Shown: positions 25,616-36,792 of the stretch, in pieces
Numbering within the stretch: position 1 is the stretch's first letter
Layout of the letters: each line of letters starts with the position of its first letter
Assembly: GCA_963717475.1 (NCBI GenBank)
Contig: OY970337.1
Location: forward strand, 1,612,001 to 1,676,000
Length of the DNA: 64,000 bases
Source: AC-32 sp963717475
GTDB taxonomy: Bacteria > Actinomycetota > Thermoleophilia > Gaiellales > Gaiellaceae
Direction: 5' to 3'
The notes under the pieces: generated by a model
Databases searched by the model: none
The model's input: only the letters and a program-made list of their open reading frames with translations
Told to the model about the DNA's origin: nothing
Position numbers and translations under genes: made by a program

Positions 25616-26601
25616 CGCGTCCAGGTCGGCTCCTCCGCATTGCGCGCGAGGACGCGCGCCGTCCCCCCGGCAAATGGAACGACGACGACCCTTCCGGGCT
25701 TCTCGAGCCCTCCGGCCTGGGCGAGCACGTACCTCCCGTCCCGGCTGATTGCAGCTGCGTTCGCGAGCTCCCACGAGCGGCGGCGCACCCGGAGGACATG
25801 CGGCTTGCCGTCCGGAAGGGCGAACGTGACCGGCGGACAATCGGACTCGGCAGCAAGGCACGCGAGCAAGTGCGTCCCGTCCTCGGAGAAGGCGACGGGC
25901 TCGATGCCGAGTGCACCGGACTTGTCGTGACCGCTCGCCAGGATCCGCCTCCCGCTCCCGTCGGGGCGCATCAGGCGGAGGTCGGCGATCAACCAGCCCT
26001 CTCTCGCCCGGTAGTGGCTGTAGGCGATCGAGCGACGGCCCCAGACAGGCCGGCCGCTGTGGTGATCGTGCGTCAGGCGGCTGACGCGTCCGTCCGTGAG
26101 CCGGATCGCGTACACGTCGCTCCGAAACCAACGGCCGTAGCTCCCGTTGCTCTTCGCGTAGACGACTGCATCTCCGCTCGGCGCGAAGCTTGCGCAGCAA
26201 ACGTGGCCGCGGTCCAGCAGGCGGCGGCGTCCTGATTCGGCGTCCGCCAGCAGGATCCGCTGCCGGGTCGTGTAGACGAGCCGGCGGCTCTGGGTCCCCA
26301 CGCGACGTCTACGGCCGCATCGATCCGCGTCGTCCGGCCGGTTGCGAGCTCCTTCACCCAGAGCATCGGCAGCGCGGACGGTCGGCGTGGCATCACGTAC
26401 GCCAGGCGGCGCCCGTCGGGCGAAAACTTCGGGCGGAGGGCGGTCTCGACCAGCTTGCGCGCGTCGGAGCCGTCGGCGCTCGCGGTCCAGACGGCGAAGT
26501 CGTAACCGTGGGTGCGGGAGAACGCGAGCGCGTTCTGTCGATTGCTGCCGGCCTGCGCCGCCCCGGCGGCGAGAGGGATCAGCGCGAGGAGCGCGAGCGC
26601 G

Positions 26602-28431
<1,830 letters not shown>

Positions 28432-28500
28432 GACCGGGCAAAACCTCCCTTAGAAACGCGAAACGCCCGGCTGCTCTCCCCACCCCCGCGTCGGGGCGGG

Positions 28501-29763
28501 TCAGCCGAGCTCTCGTGTCACGAGAGCGCGGATGGTACCACAGGCCTCCTGCGCAACGGCCTCATTTTCGGCCTCGGCGAGGATGCGGATCAGGGGCTCG
28601 GTGCCCGACGGACGGACGAGAACGCGCCCGTTTCCGTCGAAGCTCTCGTTCAGGCGCTCGACCTCGGCGCGAACGCTCGCGGGAAGCTCGCGCCTCGCGA
28701 CGCGGACGTTCGCCGTGACCTGTGGAAAACGTGGCATCACGGCCGCCGCTTCCTCGAGCGTCCTGCCCTTCAGCGCAGTGCAGAGGAGGAGCCCCGCGGC
28801 GAGGCCGTCGCCGGTCACGTGGTCGCGCAGGTAGATCAGGTGGCCCGACTGCTCGCCGCCGAGCAGGCCGCCCTCGCGAAGCAGCGCCTCGAGCACGTAG
28901 CGGTCGCCGACGTCTGTCGTGAGCACGCGGACGCCGTGCTCCGCGGCCAGCCGGTGGAACCCGAGGTTCGTCATGACCGTGACCGCGACGACGTCGACCT
29001 CCAGGTCGAGCATGAGGATCGCGATGATCTGGTCGCCGTCGACGACCTCCCCGCGCGCGTCGACGGCCAGCATCCGGTCACCGTCGCCGTCGAACGCGAT
29101 CCCGAGGTCCGCTCCCGAGCTCGTGACGGCTCGTTGCAAGGCAGCGAGATCGGTGGCGCCGCAGCCCTGGTTGATGTTCGTGCCGTCCGGCTCGGACCCG
29201 ATCGCGGTCACGTCTGCGCCGAGCCGCTCGAAGGCCTTCGGCGCGATCTCCCAGTAGGCGCCGTTCGCGCAGTCGACGACCACGCGGAGCCCGCTCAGGT
29301 CGGAGCCGAAGCGGTCGAGGATGTGCTCGAGGTAGCTGTCCGTCGCGACGGCCACGCGGTCGATCGCGCCGCCCCCGGGCGCAGGCGCGTCGAGCAGCGC
29401 CTCGATCTCCTCCTCGGAAGCGTCCGACAGCTTCCGACCTTCGCGATCGAAGAACTTGACGCCGTTGTACTCGGGCGGGTTGTGCGAGGCGGAGATCACC
29501 GCCCCGAGGTCGAGCGTCAGCAGGGCGACCGCCGGCGTCGGCAGGACGCCGGCCACGACGGCATTTCCGCCCGCAGAGACGACTCCGCGCGCAAACGCCT
29601 CCTCGAGCTCGGGCCCGGAGGCCCGGGTGTCGCGGCCGACGAAGACCCGCCCGCCGTCCGACCAGAGCGTTGCGGCCTTGCCCAGCCGCTCGACGAGATC
29701 TGGCGTCAGATCTTCGCCGACGACCCCGCGGACGCCGTCCGTGCCGAAGTAGCGCCTCGCCAT
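28501..29763 (-). CDS. glmM: Phosphoglucosamine mutase
   Basis: 420 residues from ATG at 29763. The phospho-serine loop is VISASHNPPEYNGVKFF, the metal loop is FDGDGDRMLAVD, and the sugar-binding loop is GGEQSGHLI; the phosphate-binding C-terminal site is VRPSGTEPLIRI. It converts glucosamine-6-phosphate to glucosamine-1-phosphate. The gene follows rplM-rpsI and a small kinase gene, the usual actinobacterial arrangement, and precedes glmS. Confidence 0.95.
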   Translation of the reverse strand: MARRYFGTDGVRGVVGEDLTPDLVERLGKAATLWSDGGRVFVGRDTRASGPELEEAFARGVVSAGGNAVVAGVLPTPAVALLTLDLGAVISASHNPPEYNGVKFFDREGRKLSDASEEEIEALLDAPAPGGGAIDRVAVATDSYLEHILDRFGSDLSGLRVVVDCANGAYWEIAPKAFERLGADVTAIGSEPDGTNINQGCGATDLAALQRAVTSSGADLGIAFDGDGDRMLAVDARGEVVDGDQIIAILMLDLEVDVVAVTVMTNLGFHRLAAEHGVRVLTTDVGDRYVLEALLREGGLLGGEQSGHLIYLRDHVTGDGLAAGLLLCTALKGRTLEEAAAVMPRFPQVTANVRVARRELPASVRAEVERLNESFDGNGRVLVRPSGTEPLIRILAEAENEAVAQEACGTIRALVTRELG

Positions 29764-29770
29764 CCGCGGG

Positions 29771-29776
29771 AACCTA
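29771..29776 (-). promoter_or_regulatory. Leaderless -10 box (TAGGTT) for glmM
   Basis: On the minus strand TAGGTT lies 7 bases before the glmM ATG, overlapping the end of the kinase gene. It would allow glmM-glmS transcription independent of rplM-rpsI. Confidence 0.4.
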
Positions 29777-30316
29777 ACGGCGTTCGTCGACGAAGGCGGC
29801 GATCTCCGCGATCCCGGGCTTGTAACCGTCGCTGGTGTCGACCTCGATTGCCGGAGCGGAGAGCGAGATGCGCACGAAGGCCTCCAAAAACCGCCTCCAT
29901 TCCTCCGCTTCGCCGGGGTCGGCGTGGGCGCGGCGGGTTCCACGAGCGCCGGCTCGCTCGGCCGCCAGGGCCGAGTCGGTCACGCAGTGGACGATGCGCA
30001 GCTCAGCGAGGCCGGCGAGTGGCTCAAGCCCCTCCCGCCACAGGCGGTCCTGGAACGCGGCCTCCGCGACAACGGTCACGCCTCCCTCGAGGAGCAGCCG
30101 AAGCACGTCGAAGAAGAGCGGGAACGTCCGTTGCGTCAACGGGTCGCCGGAGGCGGCCTCGAACTCGCCGCGATGCGCGTGAACCATCCCTTCCTTGATC
30201 TCGTCGCGACACACGGCGGGGCAGCCGATCGCCTCGGAGAGACGATGCGCGAGCGTCGTCTTGCCGGAGCCGGGCGGACCGCTGACGACGACGAGGGTGG
30301 GTTTCGTGTTCGTGTC
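29774..30316 (-). CDS. P-loop NTPase/zeta toxin-like kinase
   Basis: About 180 residues. Walker A is VVVSGPPGSGKTTLAHRLSE; CRDEIKEGMVHAH and a late ...TQRTFPLFFDVL stretch follow, as in AAA_33/chloramphenicol-phosphotransferase or shikimate-kinase-like proteins. The start is unresolved: no ATG, GTG or TTG lies between the rpsI stop (30319) and the P-loop in this frame, so either a rare start or a base error is involved. Substrate is unknown. It sits between rpsI and glmM. Confidence 0.65.
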   Translation of the reverse strand, partial: DTNTKPTLVVVSGPPGSGKTTLAHRLSEAIGCPAVCRDEIKEGMVHAHRGEFEAASGDPLTQRTFPLFFDVLRLLLEGGVTVVAEAAFQDRLWREGLEPLAGLAELRIVHCVTDSALAAERAGARGTRRAHADPGEAEEWRRFLEAFVRISLSAPAIEVDTSDGYKPGIAEIAAFVDERR

Positions 30317-30318
30317 GG

Positions 30319-30714
30319 CTAGCGCTTGGAGAACTGCGGCGCCTTGCGGGCCTTGTGCAGGCCGGCCTTCTTGCGCTCCACGATCCTCGCGTCGCGCGTC
30401 AGGAACCCGGCTCGCTTGAGCGGGATGCGGAGCTCCGGATCGGCCTCGACGAGCGCGCGGGCGATGCCGTGGCGGACTGCGCCCGCCTGGCCGCTCGGCC
30501 CGCCGCCGTGGACGCGGACGCGCAGGTCGAACGTTCCCTCGACGCCGGCGACCTTCAGCGGCGCGAGCGCGACCTCGCGGTGCGTCGCGCGCGGGAAGTA
30601 GTCCTCGATCGTCCGGCCGTTGAACCAGGTCGTGCCGTCGCCCGGGCGCAGGATCACGCGCGCGACGGAGGTCTTCCGCTTGCCGGTGCCTCGGTACTGC
30701 GCGATCTCGCTCAT
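30319..30714 (-). CDS. rpsI: 30S ribosomal protein S9
   Basis: 131 residues. The N-terminal YRGTGKRKTSVARV, the central GGGPSGQAGAVRHGIARAL and the basic C-terminus KKAGLHKARKAPQFSKR are diagnostic; the last residues reach the P-site tRNA. It follows rplM by 63 bases, the usual rplM-rpsI pair. Confidence 0.98.
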   Translation of the reverse strand: MSEIAQYRGTGKRKTSVARVILRPGDGTTWFNGRTIEDYFPRATHREVALAPLKVAGVEGTFDLRVRVHGGGPSGQAGAVRHGIARALVEADPELRIPLKRAGFLTRDARIVERKKAGLHKARKAPQFSKR

Positions 30715-30777
30715 GCCCGCTCCCGGTGCCGGCGGAGCCGGCCCCTCCGCTCCTTGTGAGCTCCGTCAAGCCTACGC

Positions 30778-31215
30778 TCATGTCCTGAGCTCCAACTCGG
30801 TTGGCGCCTGCGCCTCGTGCGGGTGCTCCGGGCCGGCGTAGATCTTGAGCTTCTTGATCTGCGCGCGCGAGAGCCGGTTCCGGGGAAGCATCCCCTTGAC
30901 GGCCTTGCGCAGCACCTCCGTCGGCTGCCGCGCGAGCTGGTCCTTGAGCGGGCGTGCACGGAGGCCGCCCGGGTAGCCCGAGTGCCGGTAGTACATCTTG
31001 TCCTCGAGCTTGTTCCCGGTGACCGCGATCTTCTCGGCGTTCACGACGACGACGAAGTCGCCGGTGTCCACGTGCGGCGTGTACTCGGGCTTCGTCTTGC
31101 CGCGGAGCGTGTCCGCGATCTGCGTAGCGAGACGCCCGAGCGTCTTTCCTTCCGCGTCGACGAGATACCAGCGGCGCTCGATCTCGCCCGGCTTTGCGTT
31201 CCAGGTCTTTTGCAT
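30778..31215 (-). CDS. rplM: 50S ribosomal protein L13
   Basis: 145 residues from ATG at 31215. Diagnostic motifs are RRWYLVDAEGKTLGRLAT, KTKPEYTPHVDTGDFVVVVNAEKI and KGMLPRNRLSR. L13 is an early assembly protein of the large subunit. A GC hairpin precedes the start at 31221-31239. Confidence 0.98.
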   Translation of the reverse strand: MQKTWNAKPGEIERRWYLVDAEGKTLGRLATQIADTLRGKTKPEYTPHVDTGDFVVVVNAEKIAVTGNKLEDKMYYRHSGYPGGLRARPLKDQLARQPTEVLRKAVKGMLPRNRLSRAQIKKLKIYAGPEHPHEAQAPTELELRT

Positions 31216-31220
31216 AGAAG

Positions 31221-31239
31221 CGGCGGGCTCGGCCCGCCG
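31221..31239. other. GC hairpin in the rplM leader
   Basis: Eight-pair stem CGGCGGGC/GCCCGCCG with a TCG loop, 6 bases upstream of the rplM start. It could be a terminator for the upstream MFS gene or an autoregulatory leader structure; it cannot be told which. Confidence 0.45.
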
Positions 31240-31249
31240 GGGACGCAGT

Positions 31250-31283
31250 GTACCAACAGTCACGCCGTACCAATCGTCACGCA
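31250..31283. repeat. Two imperfect 17-bp tandem copies upstream of rplM
   Basis: GTACCAACAGTCACGCC and GTACCAATCGTCACGCA lie head to tail (14 of 17 identical), the second overlapping the MFS stop codon. On the minus strand each copy carries TTGGTAC. They may be promoter or operator elements of rplM, or a small duplication. Confidence 0.4.
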
Positions 31284-32495
31284 GGAGCCTCCTGCAGCGG
31301 GGCCGGAGGGCGAGGCGAAAGCGCGATCCAGAGCGCCGGCAGCGCCACGGCGACCGCGCCTCCAAGGGCGATGCTGTTCCGGCCGGCGTGCGTGTAGGCC
31401 AGGCCGCCGAGCAGCGCGAGCGCGCCGCCGACGGACCCCGAGAGGAGGTCGTTGAAGCCGATCAGGCGCCCTCGCTCCGACGGACGCGCCAGGTCGACCA
31501 GCTCCGAGGTGGCCGCGACGTAGGAGAAGCTCCAGCCGAGCCCGAGCCCGAAGAGCGCGACGCCGGTGGCCAGGATGCTCTCGGTTCGGGCGAGAGCAAG
31601 CGTCGAGACGCCCATCACCGCGAGCCCCCCGACGAGCGCCGTGCGACGGCCGAGGCGGTCGATCAGGTCGCCCACCACGAGCACCAGGCCGTACATCCCG
31701 ACGATGTGCGCGCTGATCACCGGGAACACGTCCGACTGCATGTGGCCCTGGCCGACCATCATGTAGCCGGTCAGGTTCATCACGGCGACCATCACCGCGA
31801 AGCTCGGCGAGGGCGCCGAGCAGCGCGGTCGGAACGCCCGGCCGGCGCAGGAGCTCGCGGAGCGGCGCGGCGGGCTCGTCGCCGGCGTCCTGCGCGAGCG
31901 CCCGGGCTTGCCGGCTCGGGTCGGGGCGGACGGCGAGCACGAGCACCACGCCGATGGCCACGATTCCGGCAGCCACGAGCCAGGGCACGACGAGCGCCTG
32001 GGCGTCGAGCTCCCGGCCGGCGAAGAGCGGGCTGAAGACGGTCGGCCCGAGGATCGCGCCGAAGACGGCGCCGAAGAGCACGAGCGAGATGCCGCGGGCG
32101 CGGCGCTCGGGCGGGTACATGTCGCCGCCGGCGGTGCGCGCGAGCAGCGCGATCCCAATCGCGCTCCCGACGGCGACGAACCCGAGCACGAGCAGAGGCC
32201 CCGACTCGATCCCGCAGGCGAGCGCCGTCAGCAGGCAGCCCGCGACGCCGAGGCCGAAGCCGCCGGCCAGCACGGGCACCCGCCCGAAGCGGTCCATCAG
32301 CCTTCCCGCCGGGAGCGCGCTGACCGCGCCGGAGACGAGGAAGATCGCCGGCCCGAGGCCGAGAATCCCCTCCACTCCGGTCACGAGCACGAGCGACGTC
32401 GTCGCGACGGCGACCCCGAGCTGGAGCATGCCCGAGAGAGCCGCGAGCGACGAAGCCAGCAGCAACGTGTTGCGCGCGACCGGGTACCCGTTCAC
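31277..32495 (-). CDS. Major facilitator superfamily transporter (frameshift)
   Basis: GTG at 32495 overlaps the UDG stop as GTGA. About twelve membrane segments are visible, with the MFS loop 2-3 motif GRLMDRFGRVPVLAGG and loop 8-9 copy DLIDRLGRRTALVGG. The frame breaks near 31810-31825 in a GC run; one base joins TALLGALAE to FAVMVAVMNLTGYMM, giving about 405 residues. It likely exports drugs or small metabolites; substrate is unknown. Confidence 0.82.
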
Positions 32496-33022
32496 GCGAG
32501 CAATCTTCGCAGGCCCATGCGAAAGGCCTGGGCGCCGCCGCGGCTCGGATGGCGGACGTACGGTGCGCCCAGCGCGGCCTCGGCGAGGCGGCCGACGGCG
32601 ATCACGCGGCGGCTTCGAGCGAGCTCGCGCGCGAAGGGCAAGCCTCCAACGATCTCGTCCTTGCGCGGCGGGCGGTTCGAGCTCTCGGTGCCTGGATGCG
32701 TCGGGACGACGTTCCAGAGGAGGACGCTCGCCTCGAGCCCGAGCTCGGCGAGGACGCGGTGGACGATGGTCGCGCTGGCCTCGGCGGGGCCGGCCCCGGT
32801 CAGCTGACGCTCGGACGTGAACGGGATCCCGGAGACGCGGGCGCCTCGATAGCCCGCGGCCTCGCCGACGAGCAGGAGCGGCGCGTCGCGGCGACTCTCG
32901 AGGTAGACCCGGAGCCGCTCGCAACGCACGCCCGCGCCCTTGCCGTCACGATAGAAGTTGAAGGTCGCGCCGATCCGGGCACGCGCCAGTCGTTCGATGA
33001 GCTCTTCCATCCGCATCCGCAC
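32492..33022 (-). CDS. Uracil-DNA glycosylase superfamily protein
   Basis: 176 residues; starts at 33022, 33016 and 33010 are all possible (MRMRMEEL). The region LLLVGEAAGYRGARVSGIPFTSE corresponds to the family's active-site strand and loop, and VLLWNVVPTHPGT to the second conserved strand; the C-terminal VRHPSRGGAQAF supplies the H-P-S motif. Such proteins excise uracil or related bases, but catalytic specificity cannot be assigned. It is divergent from, and overlaps, the PLD gene by 26 bases. Confidence 0.78.
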   Translation of the reverse strand: MRMRMEELIERLARARIGATFNFYRDGKGAGVRCERLRVYLESRRDAPLLLVGEAAGYRGARVSGIPFTSERQLTGAGPAEASATIVHRVLAELGLEASVLLWNVVPTHPGTESSNRPPRKDEIVGGLPFARELARSRRVIAVGRLAEAALGAPYVRHPSRGGAQAFRMGLRRLLA

Positions 33023-34067
33023 TCTGACCGACGGCGGCCAGCAGCCGCTGGAGATCGCGCGCCTCGTCGCGGAATTCCTCCGCGGCGCGCAACACTCGCT
33101 CGACCTCGCTCAGTACGACTTCAACCTGGGGCCCGAGACTCGCGAGGTCGTCGCCGGCGCGATCCGTGACGCTGCCGCGCGCGGCGTGGCCGTGCGGATC
33201 CTCTACAACGTCGACCACGTGAACCCGATCCCGGTGCCGCCGCCGCCGGAGCCGGACGTCGCGCTGATCACGTCGCTCGGCGTGCCCTCCAAGGCGATCG
33301 CAGGCGTCCCCGACCTGATGCACCACAAGTTCGTCGTCCGAGACGGCGAGTCGGTCTGGACCGGCTCCATGAACTGGACCGACGACTCCTGGTCGCGCCA
33401 GGAGAACGTGGTCGTCATCGTCGATTCGGCCGAGCTGGCGAAACCGTTCACGGTCGACTTCGAGGAGCTCTGGCGCGACGGCGATGTCGAGCGGAGCGGC
33501 TTCGCCGCCGAGCCGCGTCCGGTAGAGGTCGACGGGCTGCGCGTGAGGGCTTGGTTCACGCCCGGCTTCGCCGAGGCTTTGACGCACCGGATCGCAAAGA
33601 AGGTCGGACGCGCCGACAAGGTGCGGATCTGCTCTCCGGTGATCACGTCGGCGCCTGTGCTGGCGACTTTGGCGCAGCGGATCGCGGACGGAAAGGGCGA
33701 CATCGCAGGTTGCGTGGACGCGACGCAGGTGGAGGACGTGCTGCGTCAGTGGAAGGCGCAAGGGACCGTGGCCTGGAAGATCCCGCTCCTCCACCAGGTG
33801 CTCGCTGGGTCCTTCTCCGGCAAGAACTCGACGCCGTGGGCACCCGGGAGCCTCCACGACTTCATGCACGCGAAGGTCGTTGTCGCCGACGACACGGTCT
33901 TCGTCGGCTCGTTCAACCTCTCGCACTCGGGCGAGCAGAACGCCGAGAACGTCGTCGAGCTCGAGGACCCCGAGCTGGCGAAGCAGCTGGGCGCGTTCGT
34001 CGACGAGGTGCGCGGGCGCTACCCGCGCATCACTCCCACTCGATCGTCGACGGCGGCTTCGACGTGA
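32997..34067 (+). CDS. Phospholipase D-like (HKD) protein
   Basis: 356 residues from ATG 32997 (ATG 32958 is an upstream alternative). Two HKD-type motifs are present: HHKFVVRDGESVWTGSMNWT and HAKVVVADDTVFVGSFNLS, each with the downstream Gly/Ser-Asn segment. The family includes phospholipases, cardiolipin synthases and nucleases; the absence of membrane segments and the Nuc-like spacing favour a soluble nuclease or phosphodiesterase. Its 3' end overlaps guaA by 38 bases. Confidence 0.84.
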   Translation: MSSSIRIRTLTDGGQQPLEIARLVAEFLRGAQHSLDLAQYDFNLGPETREVVAGAIRDAAARGVAVRILYNVDHVNPIPVPPPPEPDVALITSLGVPSKAIAGVPDLMHHKFVVRDGESVWTGSMNWTDDSWSRQENVVVIVDSAELAKPFTVDFEELWRDGDVERSGFAAEPRPVEVDGLRVRAWFTPGFAEALTHRIAKKVGRADKVRICSPVITSAPVLATLAQRIADGKGDIAGCVDATQVEDVLRQWKAQGTVAWKIPLLHQVLAGSFSGKNSTPWAPGSLHDFMHAKVVVADDTVFVGSFNLSHSGEQNAENVVELEDPELAKQLGAFVDEVRGRYPRITPTRSSTAAST

Positions 34068-35604
34068 TGTCGAGAACCACGCGGTTCACCGCGGGGACCT
34101 CGTTCACGATCCGCGACGAGATCGTCTCCAGCAGGTCGTAGGGCAGCCGCGCCCAGTCGGCGGTCATCGCGTCGTCGGACGTGACCGCGCGGATCACGAT
34201 CGGGTAGCCGTACGTGCGCTCGTCGCCCTGCACGCCGACCGAACGGATTGCGGGCAGCACGGTGAACGACTGCCAGAGCTCGCGGTAGAGCCCCGCGCGG
34301 CGAACCTCTTCCTGCAGGATCGCGTCGGCCTCGCGGAGGATCTCGAGCCGTTCGTGGTTGACCTCGCCGATGATGCGGATCGCGAGGCCCGGCCCCGGAA
34401 ACGGCTGCCGCCAGACCATCGCCTCGGGCAGCCCCAGCTCCTCGCCCACGCGCCGCACCTCGTCCTTGAACAGGAGGCGCAGCGGCTCGACGAGATCCAT
34501 CTCCATGTCCTCCGGCAACCCGCCCACGTTGTGGTGGGACTTGATCTTCGCGGCCACCGCGTCGTCGCCGCCGGACTCGATCACGTCCGAGTAGAGCGTT
34601 CCCTGGACGAGGTGGCGGATCGTGCCGAGCCGCTTCGACTCCTCCTCGAACACGCGAATGAACTCCTCGCCGACCGCCTTGCGCTTCTGCTCCGGGTCGG
34701 AGACGCCGTCCAGCCGTGCGAGGAAGCGCTCCTCCGCGGAGACGTGAACCAGAGGCACGTGGAAGTGCCCCTCGAAGGTCTCGACCACCTGCGCGGCCTC
34801 GTTCTTGCGCAGGAGCCCGTGGTCGACGAAGACGCAGACGAGCTGGTCGCCGACCGCCTTGTGGACGAGCAGGGCCGCGACCGCCGAGTCGACGCCGCCC
34901 GACAAGGCGCAGAGAACGCGCTCCGAGCCGACCTGCGCGCGGATCCGCTCGACCTGCTCCTCGATCACCGCCGCCGCGGTCCAGGTCGGCGGCGCGTCCG
35001 CGACCTGGTAGAGGAAGTTCTTCAGCAGGTCCTGGCCGTGCGGCGTGTGCACGACCTCGGGGTGGAACTGGACCCCGTACAGCAGCCGCTCCGGGTCCTC
35101 GAACGCCGCGATCGGCGCGGCCGGAGACGACGCCGTCACCTCCGCGCCTTCCGGCGGCGCTGCGACCGAGTCGCGATGGCTCATCCAGGCCGTCTGCTCC
35201 TCCGGCAGCCCGTCGCCGAGCCGGCCGCCGACGCGCACCGCGGTCTTGCCGAACTCGGAGACGCCGGTGCGCTCGACGGCCCCGCCGAGCTCCTGCGCCA
35301 TCAGCTGCATCCCGTAGCAGATGCCGAGAGTAGGCACCCCCATTGAGAACAACTCAGCGTCGATCCGCGGCGCGCCCTCCGCGTATACCGAAGCTGGCCC
35401 GCCCGAGAGGATCAGAGCCCGCGGCCTACGCGCTCGCGCTTCTGCCGCGGAAATCCGGTGCGAGACGAGCTCCGAGTAGACCCGCGCCTCGCGCACCCGG
35501 CGCGCGATCAGCTGCGCGTACTGGCCGCCGAGGTCGAGGACGAGCACCGGCCGCTCCTCCGGGCCAGTCTCGGCAACCGGAAGAGGGACGACCTCGCCCA
35601 TCAA
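34030..35604 (-). CDS. guaA: GMP synthase (glutamine-hydrolysing)
   Basis: 524 residues. The amidotransferase half has the nucleophile Cys in GICYGMQLMAQELGG and the His/Glu segment GVQFHPEV. The synthetase half has the PP-loop LSGGVDSAVAALL, and the C-terminal dimerisation domain ends SKPPSTIEWE. It converts XMP to GMP. Its start shares ATGA with the end of guaB3. Confidence 0.96.
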   Translation of the reverse strand: MMGEVVPLPVAETGPEERPVLVLDLGGQYAQLIARRVREARVYSELVSHRISAAEARARRPRALILSGGPASVYAEGAPRIDAELFSMGVPTLGICYGMQLMAQELGGAVERTGVSEFGKTAVRVGGRLGDGLPEEQTAWMSHRDSVAAPPEGAEVTASSPAAPIAAFEDPERLLYGVQFHPEVVHTPHGQDLLKNFLYQVADAPPTWTAAAVIEEQVERIRAQVGSERVLCALSGGVDSAVAALLVHKAVGDQLVCVFVDHGLLRKNEAAQVVETFEGHFHVPLVHVSAEERFLARLDGVSDPEQKRKAVGEEFIRVFEEESKRLGTIRHLVQGTLYSDVIESGGDDAVAAKIKSHHNVGGLPEDMEMDLVEPLRLLFKDEVRRVGEELGLPEAMVWRQPFPGPGLAIRIIGEVNHERLEILREADAILQEEVRRAGLYRELWQSFTVLPAIRSVGVQGDERTYGYPIVIRAVTSDDAMTADWARLPYDLLETISSRIVNEVPAVNRVVLDITSKPPSTIEWE

Positions 35605-36758
35605 CCCATTCCGACCTTTTGAGCGTGCTGCAAGGACTTGCCCTCGGTCTTGATCGACGGCGCGAGCATCACCTCGGCCTTCTGGAAGTCGTGGATCGAC
35701 TCGTAGCCGCAGGTCGCCATCGACGTCCGCAGCGCGCCCATCAGGTTGAACGTCCCGTCGTTCTCGGTCGCCGGGCCGATCACGATCTGCTCCAGCGTCG
35801 CGTTCTGATCGACGGCCACGCGCGCCCCGCGCGGCAGCGTCGGGTGGAAGGTCGCCATTCCCCAGTGGTAACCGCGGCCGGGCGCCTCCTTCGCGCGGGC
35901 GAGCGGCGAGCCGATCATGACCGCATCGGCGCCGCAGGCGATCGCCTTGGAGATGTCACCGCCGGTGCGCATGCCGCCGTCGGCGATCACGTTCACGTAC
36001 TTGCCTGTCTCGAGCAGATGCTGCACCCGGGCCGCCGCTGCATCGGAGATCGCGGTCGCCTGCGGCACGCCGACGCCGAGCACCCCGCGCGTCGTGCAGG
36101 CCTGGCCCGGCCCGACGCCGACGAGCACGCCCTCGGCTCCGGTGCGCATCAGGTGCAGCGCCGTCTGGTACGACGCGCAGCCGCCGACGATCACCGGCAC
36201 GGGCAGGGACGAGATGAACTCCTTCAGGTTGAGCGCGTGCCCGTTCGAGGAGACGTGCTCGGCAGAGACGACCGTGCCCTGGATGACCAGGATGTCGAGC
36301 CCCGCGTCGAGCGCGATCTCGTAGTAGTCGCGCACCTTCTGCGGCGTAAGCGAGCCCGCCGCGAGCACGTCGTCCTTCTTGATCTCGCGGATCCTCTGGG
36401 CGATCAGCTCCGGTTTGACCGGCTCGCTGTAGATCTTCTGCATCCCGGCCGTCGCGCGGTCCTTCGGCAGCTTGGCGATCTTCGCGAGCTGGCCGTCCGC
36501 GTCCTCGTAGCGGGTGAAGATGCCCTCCAGGTTGAGCACTCCGAGCCCGCCGAGCTTGCCCAGCTCGATCGCGACGTGAGGCGAGACGACGCCGTCCATC
36601 GCCGAGGCGAGCAACGGCAGCTCGAGCAGGTGCGGGCCGAGCTTCCAGCCGATGTCGACGTCCTGCGGATCGCGCGTGCGACGGGAGGGCACGATCGCGA
36701 TGTCGTCGAAGCCGTAGGCCTGACGAGCCTTTTTTCCTCTCCCGATCTCTACTTCCAC
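35601..36758 (-). CDS. guaB3: GuaB3-type IMP dehydrogenase-related protein
   Basis: 385 residues from GTG at 36758, TIM-barrel IMPDH/GMPR family without CBS domains. The catalytic loop is GVGPGQACTTRGVLG, retaining the Cys; VNVIADGGMRTGGDISKAIACGADAVMIG is the phosphate/K site. The N-terminal KARQAYGFDDIAIVPSRRT is characteristic of the GuaB3 clade. Cyanobacterial GuaB3 has IMPDH activity; the actinobacterial members have no settled function that I know of. Coupling with guaA suggests purine work. Confidence 0.85.
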   Translation of the reverse strand: MEVEIGRGKKARQAYGFDDIAIVPSRRTRDPQDVDIGWKLGPHLLELPLLASAMDGVVSPHVAIELGKLGGLGVLNLEGIFTRYEDADGQLAKIAKLPKDRATAGMQKIYSEPVKPELIAQRIREIKKDDVLAAGSLTPQKVRDYYEIALDAGLDILVIQGTVVSAEHVSSNGHALNLKEFISSLPVPVIVGGCASYQTALHLMRTGAEGVLVGVGPGQACTTRGVLGVGVPQATAISDAAAARVQHLLETGKYVNVIADGGMRTGGDISKAIACGADAVMIGSPLARAKEAPGRGYHWGMATFHPTLPRGARVAVDQNATLEQIVIGPATENDGTFNLMGALRTSMATCGYESIHDFQKAEVMLAPSIKTEGKSLQHAQKVGMG

Positions 36759-36792
36759 AGGGACCGGCGATCGTAGCAGCGACCCTGGACGG

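Noticed and set aside
28432..28500. glmS ribozyme upstream of glmS
   Set aside because: The gap is only 69 bases, carries a plain ribosome site, and lacks the ribozyme's conserved core; glmS ribozymes are mainly found in Firmicutes.
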